From Nocardia tenerifensis NBRC 101015 (lineage in GTDB: Bacteria; Actinomycetota; Actinomycetes; Mycobacteriales; Mycobacteriaceae): DNA of 64,000 bases. Below are positions 36,084-44,484 of the stretch, one piece after another. Under the pieces are notes generated by a model. The model did not search any database, was not told where the DNA came from, and saw nothing but the letters and a program-made list of their open reading frames with translations. Position numbers and translations under genes: made by a program. The DNA is taken from assembly GCF_000308715.1 (NCBI RefSeq), contig NZ_BAGH01000177.1, positions 25,945-89,944 on the forward strand, read 5' to 3'. Each line of letters opens with the position of its first letter. Positions within the stretch are counted from its first letter, which is position 1.

Positions 36084-36494
36084 ATGATCTATCCGGGCGG
36101 TGATTCGGCGTCGCGAGTGGCACAGCTGGCGAACATCGCGCATGAAAGCTGGATGCAGGATTGGCCCATCGAGGTATCCGATCCGGCCCGCCTCGATGAG
36201 TTCGTCGATCTGCTGCGTGCGAACAAGGCCGAGTGGGAGCTGAGTTTCTGGTTGCTGGATCTCATGCTCGCGTCGGCCGAACGCGTGCTGACCATCGCGC
36301 AGGCACAGGATGATTCGTCTGACCGAATCGAGTCGTTGGTCGACGCTCTGGTCGCGGTGTGGGAGGCCACGCAGGCGCCGGGCATCGCACAGCGATTCGT
36401 GTACTGGGGTTGTCTGGACGCTCGCGCTCCCGACGAGATGTTTCGCGTTAGTCCGCTGGTACGGCAAGCGCGTCGACGGATCGGCCACCGCTAG
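36084..36494 (+). CDS. Hypothetical 136-residue protein
   Basis: No family is recognised. The product is acidic and mostly helical: ARLDEFVDLLRANKAEWELS, then WLLDLMLASAERVLTIAQAQ, then DALVAVWEATQAPGIAQRF, and ends RRRIGHR. No signal or membrane segment is seen. ATG 36084 was chosen because the sequence before it lacks protein character. It converges with the TetR gene, 22 bases apart. Confidence 0.65.
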   Translation: MIYPGGDSASRVAQLANIAHESWMQDWPIEVSDPARLDEFVDLLRANKAEWELSFWLLDLMLASAERVLTIAQAQDDSSDRIESLVDALVAVWEATQAPGIAQRFVYWGCLDARAPDEMFRVSPLVRQARRRIGHR

Positions 36495-36516
36495 TCGACC
36501 TTTCGCCGCACAGGGC

Positions 36517-37095
36517 TCAGGTGAGGCCGAGGGCGCCCGCTGTCAGGTTCCACAAGCGTTCGGTGGCTTGGTCGACGGGCGGGCGCGGGGAGAGGCGCAG
36601 TTGTTGGGCGATGCCGTGGCGGAGTCCGCCGATGACGAAGGCGCCGGCACTATCCGCGTCGAGGATCGCGGGGATGTCCCCGGCGCGCTGGCCGCTGCGG
36701 ATGTTGTCGGCGGCGTTGGTACTCATGGCCTGGAGGTAGACCGCTTCGAGGTCGGTGAGCTGTGGGTCGCCTGCGGTGCGGTTGAGCACGATGGCGGCCA
36801 GCGGATCGGTGAAGTGATGAGCGACGAAGAGGCGGGTTCGTTCCCGCTCGCGACTGGCCCAGTCGGCATCGCGGGGCAGATTGGCGTCGGCGATCGCGCG
36901 GCCCAGTGCTTGATAGAAGTCGTCGTAGATCGCCGCGAGCAGACCATTCTTCGAGCCGAAGTGATGGTAGAGCGCGCCGGTACTGAGCCCGGCGCGACGG
37001 GTCAAAGCGGCCAGTTCCATGACGCCGTTGCCCCGGACGAGTTCTTCGCGGGCAGCGTCCAAGAGTTGTTGACGTCCGATCGGAGCACGTGCCAT
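36517..37095 (-). CDS. TetR-family transcriptional regulator
   Basis: The 192-residue repressor has an N-terminal helix-turn-helix, GRQQLLDAAREELVRGNGV then LTRRAGLSTGALYHHFGSKN, and a helical ligand-binding C-terminus. It is divergent from the phytanoyl-CoA dioxygenase-like gene with only 52 bases between starts, and an ATAAC/GTTAT inverted repeat lies in that spacer. Repression of both genes is likely. The ligand is unknown. Confidence 0.92.
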   Translation of the reverse strand: MARAPIGRQQLLDAAREELVRGNGVMELAALTRRAGLSTGALYHHFGSKNGLLAAIYDDFYQALGRAIADANLPRDADWASRERERTRLFVAHHFTDPLAAIVLNRTAGDPQLTDLEAVYLQAMSTNAADNIRSGQRAGDIPAILDADSAGAFVIGGLRHGIAQQLRLSPRPPVDQATERLWNLTAGALGLT

Positions 37096-37100
37096 TCTCG

Positions 37101-37127
37101 AAACAATAACAGAAGTCAGTTATGTTT
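37101..37127. promoter_or_regulatory. Putative TetR operator
   Basis: The perfect arms ATAAC and GTTAT are separated by AGAAGTCA, with further partial symmetry (AACA/GTTT) outside them. It lies centrally between the divergent TetR and PhyH genes and is much richer in A and T than its surroundings. Confidence 0.55.
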
Positions 37128-37147
37128 CTCGAGTCGAGGAGTGCCAA

Positions 37148-38002
37148 ATGAGCACCGAAGCGTCGACCTTGCAGGATCTGGCAGGTGATCTGGCCGGCAC
37201 CTATCGCAGGACTGTCAGTAGCGGCCACACCGTCGACCCTGCGATTGTCGCCGATGATCTGGCGGCCCTGGAACGCGATGGGTATGTGATTCTTCATGAC
37301 CTGCTCACAGCACAAGAGCTCGAGACGGTCCGGTCCGAGGTCGTGCCGCTGCTGGATCGACACGGCCGCAATGGATTCGAGGGCCACACCACCCAGCGGG
37401 TATACAGCGTGCTGAACAAGACCCGTGCCTGCGACCGGATCGCCGACCATCCCCGGGTACTGGCGCTGCTGGACCGGTTGTTCCTGCCGAACTATCTGCT
37501 GTCGATGCTGCAGGTGATCAACATCCTGCCCGGTGAGCAGGCACAGATGCTGCACACCGACGACGGCTTCTACCCCCTGCCCCGCCCCCGAAAAGCACTG
37601 GGAGCGGCGACGATCTGGGCGATCGACGACTTCACCGCCGACAACGGCGCCACCGACGTCATACCGGGAAGCGACCGGTGGGCACACCGCATGCCGACAC
37701 CCGACGAGCGAGTACCGGTGGTAATGAAAGCCGGTTCCTGCGTGTTCTTCCCGGGCACCCTGTGGCACGGCGGCGGCGCCAACCGCTCGACGGCTCCGCG
37801 CTTGGCCGTGACCGCTCAGTACTGCGAGCCATGGCTGCGGCCGCAGGAAGCATTCACCCTCTCGACTACACGAGACACCGTCCGCGCGGTGTCCGAGGAC
37901 ATTCGCCGCATGCTCGGGTACAGCATCCACCCGCCGTTCATCGGGCAGGTCGACGGCATGCACCCCAAGCGCCTGCTCGAACCCGGCGCACAGCCGCTGT
38001 AG
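37148..38002 (+). CDS. Phytanoyl-CoA dioxygenase (PhyH)-family Fe(II)/2-oxoglutarate oxygenase
   Basis: This 284-residue protein has the iron triad: His136 and Asp138 in MLHTDDGFY and His207 in FFPGTLWHGGG, followed by the arginine region ANRSTAPRLAVT for 2-oxoglutarate. The N-terminal LERDGYVILHDLLTAQELE is typical of PhyH proteins, which hydroxylate lipids or natural products. The GGCAPR-like end is absent and the C-terminus is a helical tail. It is controlled presumably by the adjacent TetR protein and stands alone. Confidence 0.9.
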   Translation: MSTEASTLQDLAGDLAGTYRRTVSSGHTVDPAIVADDLAALERDGYVILHDLLTAQELETVRSEVVPLLDRHGRNGFEGHTTQRVYSVLNKTRACDRIADHPRVLALLDRLFLPNYLLSMLQVINILPGEQAQMLHTDDGFYPLPRPRKALGAATIWAIDDFTADNGATDVIPGSDRWAHRMPTPDERVPVVMKAGSCVFFPGTLWHGGGANRSTAPRLAVTAQYCEPWLRPQEAFTLSTTRDTVRAVSEDIRRMLGYSIHPPFIGQVDGMHPKRLLEPGAQPL

Positions 38003-38097
38003 TCACGATCCAGGACAAGGGGCCGGTCCGCGCGCTCAGCGGCAGGAGCAGAGGTTGCGGCTGCTGGATCCTGCGGACCCCGAGTACGTCTCGAACA

Positions 38098-39315
38098 TCA
38101 GGGTGGCGTGAAGCCGTCGGGCCACCGGGTTTGCGAGTCGTAGACCACGTCGGTGAGGTTGGCACCGTCGAGTTTCGCGCCGGTGAGATCGGCGCCGGTG
38201 AGATCGGCACCGGTCAGCACCGCGCCTGCGAGGATCGCGTTATCGAGTCGCGCGCTGTGGAGACGCGCGCCGATGAGGTCCAGGCGGCTCAGGTTCGCAC
38301 TGAGCAGTTCGGCGCCGATCAGGTTCGCACTGCGGAGTTCCGCGCTGGTCAGGTTCGCGTTCCAGAGGGTCGCGCCTTCGAGGTTTGCCTTCGGAAGGGT
38401 TGCGCCGGTCAGGTTCGCGCCGGAGAGGTTGGCGCCTGCGAGGTTCGCATCGTCGAGGTCGGCGTCTGCGAGGTTCGCACTGGAGAGGTTCGCGCCGGAC
38501 AGGTTCGCTCGGGACAGGTTCGCGTCCGAGAAAATTGTGGCGACCGATTGCGAGGACTGGAGCAAGGCGCCTTCGAGGTTCGCGCCGTGCAGCCGGGAGA
38601 CATTGAGCAAAGCGCCGGTGAGGTTCGCGCCGACGAAATTCGCGTCGGTGAGATCCGTGTTGACCAGGTCGGCGTGGGCCAGGCAGGCCCTTTGCAGGTG
38701 CACCCGCGGTGTCGGGTCCGGCAGAGCAGCGTACTTCGCGATGACGTCCAAGGCGGCCTGGGTGTCCACCGGCGCTTCTCGTCCGGAGGTTTCGCAGGGC
38801 GAATTCGTAGTTTCGGTACGGAGGAATGCTTCGAGCAACTGCCGGACGGTGGGTTGATCGGCCGCCGAGTCTTGCGCGAGGCGTTCGAGTAGGTAGACCC
38901 CGCTGAGGCGGACACTCCCCTTGTCCGAGTCCAACTGCTCGGCGGCTGATTTGAGCAACTCGGATTGGGCGGTCTGGCGCGCAAGACCGAGTTGGTCATT
39001 GGACGCGCTCAACGTGCTGTTGGAGAAATAGAGCGCGCCCAGCGCAGCGAAGGCGGCCATCACCGTTCCCGTAGCACTCGCTACCGTGGCGGCCCGCATC
39101 CACTTCGCACCGGATTGCTCGGCCGTCCGCCGGGGACGCGCCATGGGCGACGTCGACTCCGGTGACCGGTCCCCCTCGCCCGACGCCGGCGATGCCTCGG
39201 CCTCCGCGGGCGGGTTCCCCTGGGAACCCGTTGTTTCTGCTTCGTGTTCGCTCTGGTTCGGCCGCGGTGAGCCGTCGGCACCCTCGCTCGCGCCTCGCGC
39301 GTCCCCTGCCGTCAC
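38098..39315 (-). CDS. Membrane-anchored pentapeptide-repeat protein
   Basis: The 405-residue protein has an acidic, disordered N-terminus, one membrane segment (SATGTVMAAFAALGALYF), a helical linker (LAQDSAADQPTVRQLLEAFL) and then about 30 A(N/D)Lxx pentapeptides such as ANLSG, ANLTG and ADLTG, forming a right-handed quadrilateral beta-helix. Pentapeptide proteins may mimic DNA, protect gyrase or act as scaffolds; a membrane anchor argues for the last. The repeats are visible in DNA as a 15-base period from about 38130 to 38680. GTG 39315 lacks a clear ribosome site; the in-frame start 39348 is the alternative. Confidence 0.85.
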   Translation of the reverse strand: MTAGDARGASEGADGSPRPNQSEHEAETTGSQGNPPAEAEASPASGEGDRSPESTSPMARPRRTAEQSGAKWMRAATVASATGTVMAAFAALGALYFSNSTLSASNDQLGLARQTAQSELLKSAAEQLDSDKGSVRLSGVYLLERLAQDSAADQPTVRQLLEAFLRTETTNSPCETSGREAPVDTQAALDVIAKYAALPDPTPRVHLQRACLAHADLVNTDLTDANFVGANLTGALLNVSRLHGANLEGALLQSSQSVATIFSDANLSRANLSGANLSSANLADADLDDANLAGANLSGANLTGATLPKANLEGATLWNANLTSAELRSANLIGAELLSANLSRLDLIGARLHSARLDNAILAGAVLTGADLTGADLTGAKLDGANLTDVVYDSQTRWPDGFTPP

Positions 39316-39436
39316 ACCACATATTCTGCCAACCCCGCACGCCCGCAAGCGATCACGTTTCGATCACCGATGCGGTGATGCGCTTGCGGACACCGCGGCA
39401 GCGGCAAATACGAGGCGCGTCGCCTATGGTGAGTCG

Positions 39437-39916
39437 ATGGCGGCGGTCTTGATAACCGGGATGTCCGGTGTGGGGAAGTCCACCGTGCTGAATCTGCTGT
39501 CGCAGAAGGGATTCCGGGTGGTCGACACCGACGCTGATGCCTGGATCGAACAAGCTCCGGCACTCGATGGCGTCGAGGGCGAACGTCAGTGGCGAGAAGA
39601 CCGTATCGATACGCTGCTTGTCGAGCACGAGCGTTCGGGCGAACCGCTGTTCATCGGCGGCACGGTGCGGAATCAGACGCGGTTCTACGCGCGGTTCGAT
39701 CACATCGTCTTGCTCAGCGCCCCAATCGATGTGATGCTCGAGCGAATCGCTGCCCGTGACAGCAATCCCTTCGGCAAAACTGCCGAAGAACGCCAGCAGA
39801 TCATTTCGGACACTGCCGAAGTAGTGCCGCTACTGCGCCTGGCCGCCACGGTGGAGATCGACACCCGTCGGCCACTGTCCGACGTGGTAAGTCAGCTGAT
39901 AGCCCTCGCTCGCTGA
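39437..39916 (+). CDS. Small P-loop kinase/ATPase
   Basis: This 159-residue protein has Walker A GMSGVGKST at residues 8-16 and VVDTDADAWI, resembling shikimate/gluconate kinase-like small kinases with a DxD motif after the second strand. A lid-like RIAARDSNPFGKTAEERQQI segment follows. Similar short proteins are annotated as AAA or adenylate-kinase-like ATPases of unknown substrate. It is divergent from the pentapeptide gene with about 120 bases between. Confidence 0.82.
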   Translation: MAAVLITGMSGVGKSTVLNLLSQKGFRVVDTDADAWIEQAPALDGVEGERQWREDRIDTLLVEHERSGEPLFIGGTVRNQTRFYARFDHIVLLSAPIDVMLERIAARDSNPFGKTAEERQQIISDTAEVVPLLRLAATVEIDTRRPLSDVVSQLIALAR

Positions 39917-40157
39917 CGCTGGAGCAACTACGACCGGTCGACGCCGTGACACGTGCCCGGTTCCTGTCACACGAAATCGACGGGCGCGGAACACGATTCA
40001 CGGGCCAACCCGACTCGACGGTGATGTGTGGCGGATGCGGGTGTGGCCCTTCGAGAGCGCCGCGCGACCGGTTCGGATCGCGCGCCACGACAGTGTCGTG
40101 CAAGTCTCGCGCGAGCTGTGGCCCGCAGGGTGAGGAGGTGAGATCAAGTTGAGCGCG

Positions 40158-40763
40158 CTACCGTGAACGACCTACAAGAGGGACGAATCTGCCCACCAGA
40201 CTGGTGTACTCGACATAACTCGAGCCGTGGACACGGTTGAGATAGGGCTCTTCCACGACACGGACCTGCAATTCGACCGCGATGAGGTACGCGCCCAGAG
40301 CAATCAACGCGATCGGGTTGGGAACCATGAGAGCGACACCGACGGCGACTATCCCCATGGCGGTGAAGATCGGGTTGCGTACCACCGCAAACGGGCCCCT
40401 ACGGACCAAATTCGTAGATTCCGCCGGATCGACTCCCACACGCCAGGATTCGCCCATCTGCCGCTGGGCGTACACGGTCGCGGCGATTCCACCGACTGTC
40501 AACGCGGTCCCGCTCGCTGCGATCCATGGGGCATCGAGCAGACCCAGCGGCCCGACGACTCCGGCCAATTGTGTTACAGGCGCGGCGATTCCGGTGAGCA
40601 TTGCGATGACGAAGAGGATTCCGGCAGTCCACTCCACTGATCCGGGCCGGCCGGAGATCCCGCGAAAGCCGGTGGATCCGGTGCGGCGGTATTGCGACCA
40701 ACTCTGCCAGCCGAAGCCGAGTAGGCCGAACATGATGTAGAGGGTCAGTGCCAAGGGAGCCAT
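40158..40763 (-). CDS. Isoprenylcysteine carboxyl methyltransferase-like membrane protein
   Basis: The 201-residue protein has about five membrane segments and the C-terminal ICMT/phospholipid-methyltransferase signature: VRRGPFAVVRNPIFTAMGIV, then VEEPYLNRVHGSSYVEYTS, with the RNP and EEP-YL motifs. Bacterial members methylate small or lipid substrates with SAM; the substrate is unknown. A perfect 12-base palindrome lies 50 bases upstream of its ATG and probably marks regulation. Confidence 0.85.
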   Translation of the reverse strand: MAPLALTLYIMFGLLGFGWQSWSQYRRTGSTGFRGISGRPGSVEWTAGILFVIAMLTGIAAPVTQLAGVVGPLGLLDAPWIAASGTALTVGGIAATVYAQRQMGESWRVGVDPAESTNLVRRGPFAVVRNPIFTAMGIVAVGVALMVPNPIALIALGAYLIAVELQVRVVEEPYLNRVHGSSYVEYTSLVGRFVPLVGRSR

Positions 40764-40812
40764 GCCGTCTCCTGTTCCGAAGCGTGATGCCGACTACGAA
40801 CAATATGTAAAC

Positions 40813-40824
40813 ACATTGCAATGT
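40813..40824. promoter_or_regulatory. Perfect 12-base palindrome upstream of ICMT-like gene
   Basis: ACATTGCAATGT is perfectly symmetric and sits in an A+T-rich patch with TTTACATATTGTT, 50 bases upstream of the ICMT-like start. An operator is the simplest reading. The nearest regulator gene, a beheaded PadR at 41031, could once have bound it. Confidence 0.5.
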
Positions 40825-41030
40825 ATGCAACTGATGCCGCGCTGGGAAACCCGGCCCTGACCGCTGAAGGACACCTCGATCGCCGGTCTACTCGCTGCGG
40901 TGGTGCTGGTCGGGCTCGTGCTCAATAGCCCGTTCGGGTGGGGCTGACCCGTTCCGCGCGCGAGAGGCTCGGGCGTGGACTTACACCCGGGCTCCGACCG
41001 GTTATGTCGGTGAACCGGATCCGGGCCGGT

Positions 41031-41498
41031 TCAGTGCGTCCAGCTGAGGTCTCCTGTTTCGATTCGCCGAGCTGTGCCCTCGAGCCAGTCCGCATCGTGT
41101 CGCAGCCGCGACAGTAAGTAGTGCGCTTCGATCATGTGGACCTCTGGTCCGGCTGCATCGCGTGTGGCTTGTTCGAGGTGGCGAATTTCCTCTCGGAGGT
41201 GCCCGACCCGCTGCTCGAGCACCGCGGCGGCTTGGGGGCGAGGCAAGATCGCGAGATAGGCCAGCGCGGTGACGAACGCGGGACCGCCGGTCAGGTCTGC
41301 TTCGCGCAGTTGCCGGTGTACCCGTTCGGCCAGCGTGGCCACACCCGGCTCGGTCGCTGTGAGAACAGCACGCTCGCCGTCTCCCACCGAGTCGATCCAC
41401 CCCTCGGCGGTGAGGCGCTCCAGGAGCGTCGGCGTCGTCGCGGCCGACCTTGTCGACTTCCGGCCTTTCGACTGCCCACCGGAAGACCCCGCATCCAC
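41031..41498 (-). pseudogene. PadR-family regulator lacking its N-terminal DNA-binding half
   Basis: From about residue 26 the frame matches the end of a PadR winged helix and its C-terminal dimerisation domain: LLERLTAEGWI, VLTATEPGVATLAERVHRQL, TALAYLAILPRPQAAAVLEQ, VGHLREEIRHLEQ. The first helices of the winged helix, about 40-60 residues in normal members, are missing. The 25 residues before the match (DAGSSGGQSKGRKSTRSAAT) are simply the antisense of the rightward glycosidase-like gene. The GTG at 41498 is therefore an accidental start and the protein should not bind DNA. Confidence 0.65.
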
Positions 41499-42372
41499 CC
41501 TGGCGGCGCTGCGGGAGTTACAAGGTGACGCGTCCGCCTTCTATGTGCGCTGCTATCGCCACTTCGGAGTCGGGATGCAGAGGTGGCCAGGGATCTCTCG
41601 GACTCCCGCGCGCCCGGAGTGGTACGCGGGCAACGGACGCCTGATCGACCTGGTCGCGTGCTATCAGAGCCCGGAGCCCGACCCGAGCGGTTTCGCCGAG
41701 TTCGTTCGGGAAGCTGTTCGTGATGTCGCCGGATGGGGCGGTGGCAAAGTGCAAGTCGGCGAGGAGTTGAACATGCCCGCACCGCAGGACGGCGGCAGCC
41801 CGGGATGCTTCGACGCCATCGCGGCCGGCATCGCCGCCGCACTCGAGGAACGCGAGCGGCTCGGCGTCGCCGTCGAGATCGGGGTGAACTCGGCAGGTAT
41901 GGCCGACCCGGTCTTTTGGCAGCGAATGGCCGACGCAGTCGGCGCGACACGCCTCGCCGCGCTCGACTACATCGGTCTGGACGCTTTTCCTGATGTGTTC
42001 CACCGCATTCCACACGATCAGCTGGCAGGATCTGTCGGCTACCTACTCGAGCGTTTTCGTTCCGTCACCACAGATGCCGGTGTCCCTGCGAGCACGCCGA
42101 TTCACATCACCGAAACCGGGTGGCCGACCGGCGCCGATCGGGGGGAAGAAACTCAGCGCGTCGTCCTGGAGACCGTGGCCAACGCCGTCTTCGACGCCGA
42201 TCTCGGCATCACGGCATATGAATTCTTCGGGCTGCGAGATGGGCGCAGCGATGGGGAGTGGACCAGCCGATTCGGACTTTTGCGCGACGACTACACGCCC
42301 AAACCCGCTTTTCCCGCCATCTGTGACCTCATCGGCAGCCGATCCACACCGAACGGCCGGTCAACGGTGTGA
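41410..42372 (+). CDS. Glycoside-hydrolase-like TIM-barrel protein, 5' end uncertain
   Basis: The product has glycosidase features. VGEELNMPAPQD resembles the acid/base strand, ALDYIGLDAFPDVFHRIPHD a middle strand, and PIHITETGWPTGADRGEE contains ETGWPT, the nucleophile motif of GH17-like enzymes, followed by ITAYEFFGLRDG. No signal peptide is visible. GTG 41410 gives 320 residues, but the first 12 codons overlap antisense PadR sequence, so the true N-terminus may have been lost in a deletion and the gene may be inactive. Its stop lies inside the 87-bp repeat. Confidence 0.6.
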   Translation: MRRSRSVGVVAADLVDFRPFDCPPEDPASTLAALRELQGDASAFYVRCYRHFGVGMQRWPGISRTPARPEWYAGNGRLIDLVACYQSPEPDPSGFAEFVREAVRDVAGWGGGKVQVGEELNMPAPQDGGSPGCFDAIAAGIAAALEERERLGVAVEIGVNSAGMADPVFWQRMADAVGATRLAALDYIGLDAFPDVFHRIPHDQLAGSVGYLLERFRSVTTDAGVPASTPIHITETGWPTGADRGEETQRVVLETVANAVFDADLGITAYEFFGLRDGRSDGEWTSRFGLLRDDYTPKPAFPAICDLIGSRSTPNGRSTV

Positions 42373-42453
42373 GACAGCTGGTTTCGGTCGTGCGATGATC
42401 GAAACCACTCTTGCGGATCTACGGGGCGTCGATGGCTGTCGGCTGGGCGGCGG
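42367..42453. repeat. 87-bp repeat, copy 2
   Basis: This is the second copy of the module at 34777. It holds the stop of the glycosidase-like gene at its left end, the GGTTTCG/CGAAACC hairpin in the middle, and the last 11 codons and stop of the leftward SDR at its right. It probably works as a two-way terminator. Confidence 0.8.
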
Positions 42454-43165
42454 GGTGGATGCCGGGGTTCTCGGGGTGGATCTGCTCGATCCGGTCGCGG
42501 GTGATGTACATGTTCCAGTAGTGCTCGGCGAGGTCGTCGGGATCTACTACGGGCAGAGCTGATTCCGCTGTGGCAACCGCTGATTCAGCGATCTCGCTAC
42601 GGACTATGTAGGCGGCGATCGCCAAAGTGCCCACGTAGATGCCGAGGCCGGCCAGTTCGCCGTGGAGCGAGTACGCGTAGTTGCGGGCCGCGGCCATGAC
42701 CGGTCCGACACCGCTGAGGTAAGGCAGTGGCTCTACGGCCGAGTAGCCATGGGTCAGTAGCAGCGCGCCGTCGCCGCGTTCGGTCCACTGGGGCAGCAGC
42801 GCGCGGACCACCTCGATGGGGCCGAGCAAAAGCAGCGGGATCAGGGGTTGGAGGATTGTGGCGTCGAGTTCGGCTGCGGGAGTGAAGGTATGGCCGGGAT
42901 CGATCGGCCCGTATTCGACGACATCGATGCGGCCGAATCGGTCGCCGATGGCCGCGATCACACCGGGGATCTGTCCCGGTTCGGCGAGATCGGCGCTGAA
43001 AACGGCTGTTTCGATGCCGGCCGCGGCCAGGCGTTCGGCCAGGGCTTCGAGCCGATCCTTCCGGCGCGCGACCAGCGCGACCCGGAAACCCTCGCGCCCG
43101 AAACGGTGCGCGACCGCCGCGCCGAGTCCGGAACCGGCGCCGAGTACTGCGATGACTTTCGACAT
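42419..43165 (-). CDS. SDR-fold protein with non-canonical active site
   Basis: The 248-residue protein has a normal cofactor loop, VLGAGSGLGAAVAHRFG, at its N-terminus. The usual NNAG is replaced by EYGPIDPG, and the expected YxxxK becomes PYLSGV, with no lysine in place, so classical SDR catalysis is doubtful. ATG 43165 was chosen as the homology start. It is divergent from an HxlR regulator, a common pairing. It may be a binding protein, or catalyse by other residues. Confidence 0.85.
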   Translation of the reverse strand: MSKVIAVLGAGSGLGAAVAHRFGREGFRVALVARRKDRLEALAERLAAAGIETAVFSADLAEPGQIPGVIAAIGDRFGRIDVVEYGPIDPGHTFTPAAELDATILQPLIPLLLLGPIEVVRALLPQWTERGDGALLLTHGYSAVEPLPYLSGVGPVMAAARNYAYSLHGELAGLGIYVGTLAIAAYIVRSEIAESAVATAESALPVVDPDDLAEHYWNMYITRDRIEQIHPENPGIHPAAQPTAIDAP

Positions 43166-43230
43166 GATCCCAGCCTGGGCCATGATGGAGGCCCGTACAA
43201 AAGGCACATTCGTGTCCGTCGCAGAGGAAA

Positions 43231-43635
43231 ATGTGCGTTATGCAGGACAAGCCCGATTCACTGCGAATCGCCGAGATCGGGCCCTGTGCCGGTCTGCGGG
43301 CGGATCAGGTCGGTTCCATCCGTCAGGTTCTCGACCGGGTCGGGGACAAGTGGAGCCTGCTGGTGATCGCGGTACTGGAAAACGGCCCCCTGCGCTATAC
43401 CGATCTGCAGCACGCGACCACCGGTATCTCGCAGCGGATGTTGACGCTCACCCTGGGGCAGCTCCGCCAGGACGGACTCCTCACCCGAACTTCCTATCCG
43501 GAGGTCCCGCCGCGCGTGGAGTATGCCCTCACCCCGCTGGGCCGCGGGTTGCTCGATATCGTCACCGGGCTGATCGAATGGACCACCGAACACCACGAGG
43601 AGATCGCCCGGAACAGGGCCCGCGCTACTCCCTGA
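43231..43635 (+). CDS. HxlR-family transcriptional regulator
   Basis: This 134-residue winged-helix protein has IRQVLDRVGDKWSLLVIAVL, RYTDLQHATTGISQRMLTLT, LRQDGLLTRTSYPEVPPRVE and YALTPLGRGLL. GAGGAAA precedes ATG 43231; ATG 43240 is an alternative. It is divergent from the atypical SDR, with 65 bases between starts, and is its probable repressor. Confidence 0.93.
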   Translation: MCVMQDKPDSLRIAEIGPCAGLRADQVGSIRQVLDRVGDKWSLLVIAVLENGPLRYTDLQHATTGISQRMLTLTLGQLRQDGLLTRTSYPEVPPRVEYALTPLGRGLLDIVTGLIEWTTEHHEEIARNRARATP

Positions 43636-43797
43636 CCTCGAGTCGGCGAGGTGTGATCAGGTGCACGGAGCTGTTCGCCCAGTGTCGTGGGGAGCCTCGG
43701 CGGGAACGTCCGCCAGCTATCGGCCGCATGCCGCGCTTCGAAACGATGCATGGTGGTGCGCCCGGACGGTCATGGGCGCGGGGAGCTGACGGGCCGA

Positions 43798-44484
43798 TCA
43801 ACGCTCGGACTTCGCGGGTCGGCTGGTGGCCGAGTACTCCTGTTCGGGGCGGCCGGTGCTGCCGTAGCGCAGGCTCATGCGGAGGGTGCCGGTGGCTACC
43901 AGGGTGGCGAGGTAGCGCTGGGCGGTGGCGCGGGAGATGCCGATGGCGGTGGCCACCTCGGCGGCGGAGAGGGGAGTGCCTGCCTCCAGGATCGAGTGCA
44001 GGACAAGGTCTTTGGTGGGGGATGCGACGGTGGGGGCGGTGCTGGTGTGGGTGGCGGGGCGCAGGGCCTGGATGGCGGCGTCGACGCGGGCGTTGTCGAC
44101 CTGCGGGGCGCTGAGGATGCGGCGGTAGCGGGCGTAGGCGGCCAGGCGGGCGGCGAGTTCGGTGTGCGGGAAGGGTTTGACGAGAAAGGCGAGCGCGCCG
44201 GCGGCGAGGGCGGCGCGGACGGTGCCGCTGTCGGTGGAGGCGGTGAGAACCATGGCGTCGCAGCGTAATTCGCGCACGAAGTCGACGCCGGAGCCGTCGG
44301 GCAGGTAGACGTCGACGAGTGCGAGGTCGACCGGGCCCGCCGCGAGGATGTCGCGGGCGGCGGCGAGGGTGTTGGCGGTGCCGGCGACGGCGAAACCTGC
44401 GATGGAGTCGACGATTCCGGCATGCAGGTTGGCCACGCGGAAGTCGTCGTCGACGACGAGAACGGTCAGATCTGATGAAGCCAT
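43798..44484 (-). CDS. CitB/DcuR-type response regulator
   Basis: The 228-residue protein has a receiver domain with acidic pair VVDDD, phosphoacceptor Asp in DLALVDVYLPDGSG, and Lys in AFLVKPFPH. The C-terminus is the HTH typical of CitB/DcuR proteins: PLSAAEVATAIGISRATAQR, then YLATLVATGTLRMSLRYG. It overlaps the kinase gene by 19 bases. The divergently transcribed transporter operon at 46301 is its likely target. Confidence 0.93.
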   Translation of the reverse strand: MASSDLTVLVVDDDFRVANLHAGIVDSIAGFAVAGTANTLAAARDILAAGPVDLALVDVYLPDGSGVDFVRELRCDAMVLTASTDSGTVRAALAAGALAFLVKPFPHTELAARLAAYARYRRILSAPQVDNARVDAAIQALRPATHTSTAPTVASPTKDLVLHSILEAGTPLSAAEVATAIGISRATAQRYLATLVATGTLRMSLRYGSTGRPEQEYSATSRPAKSER

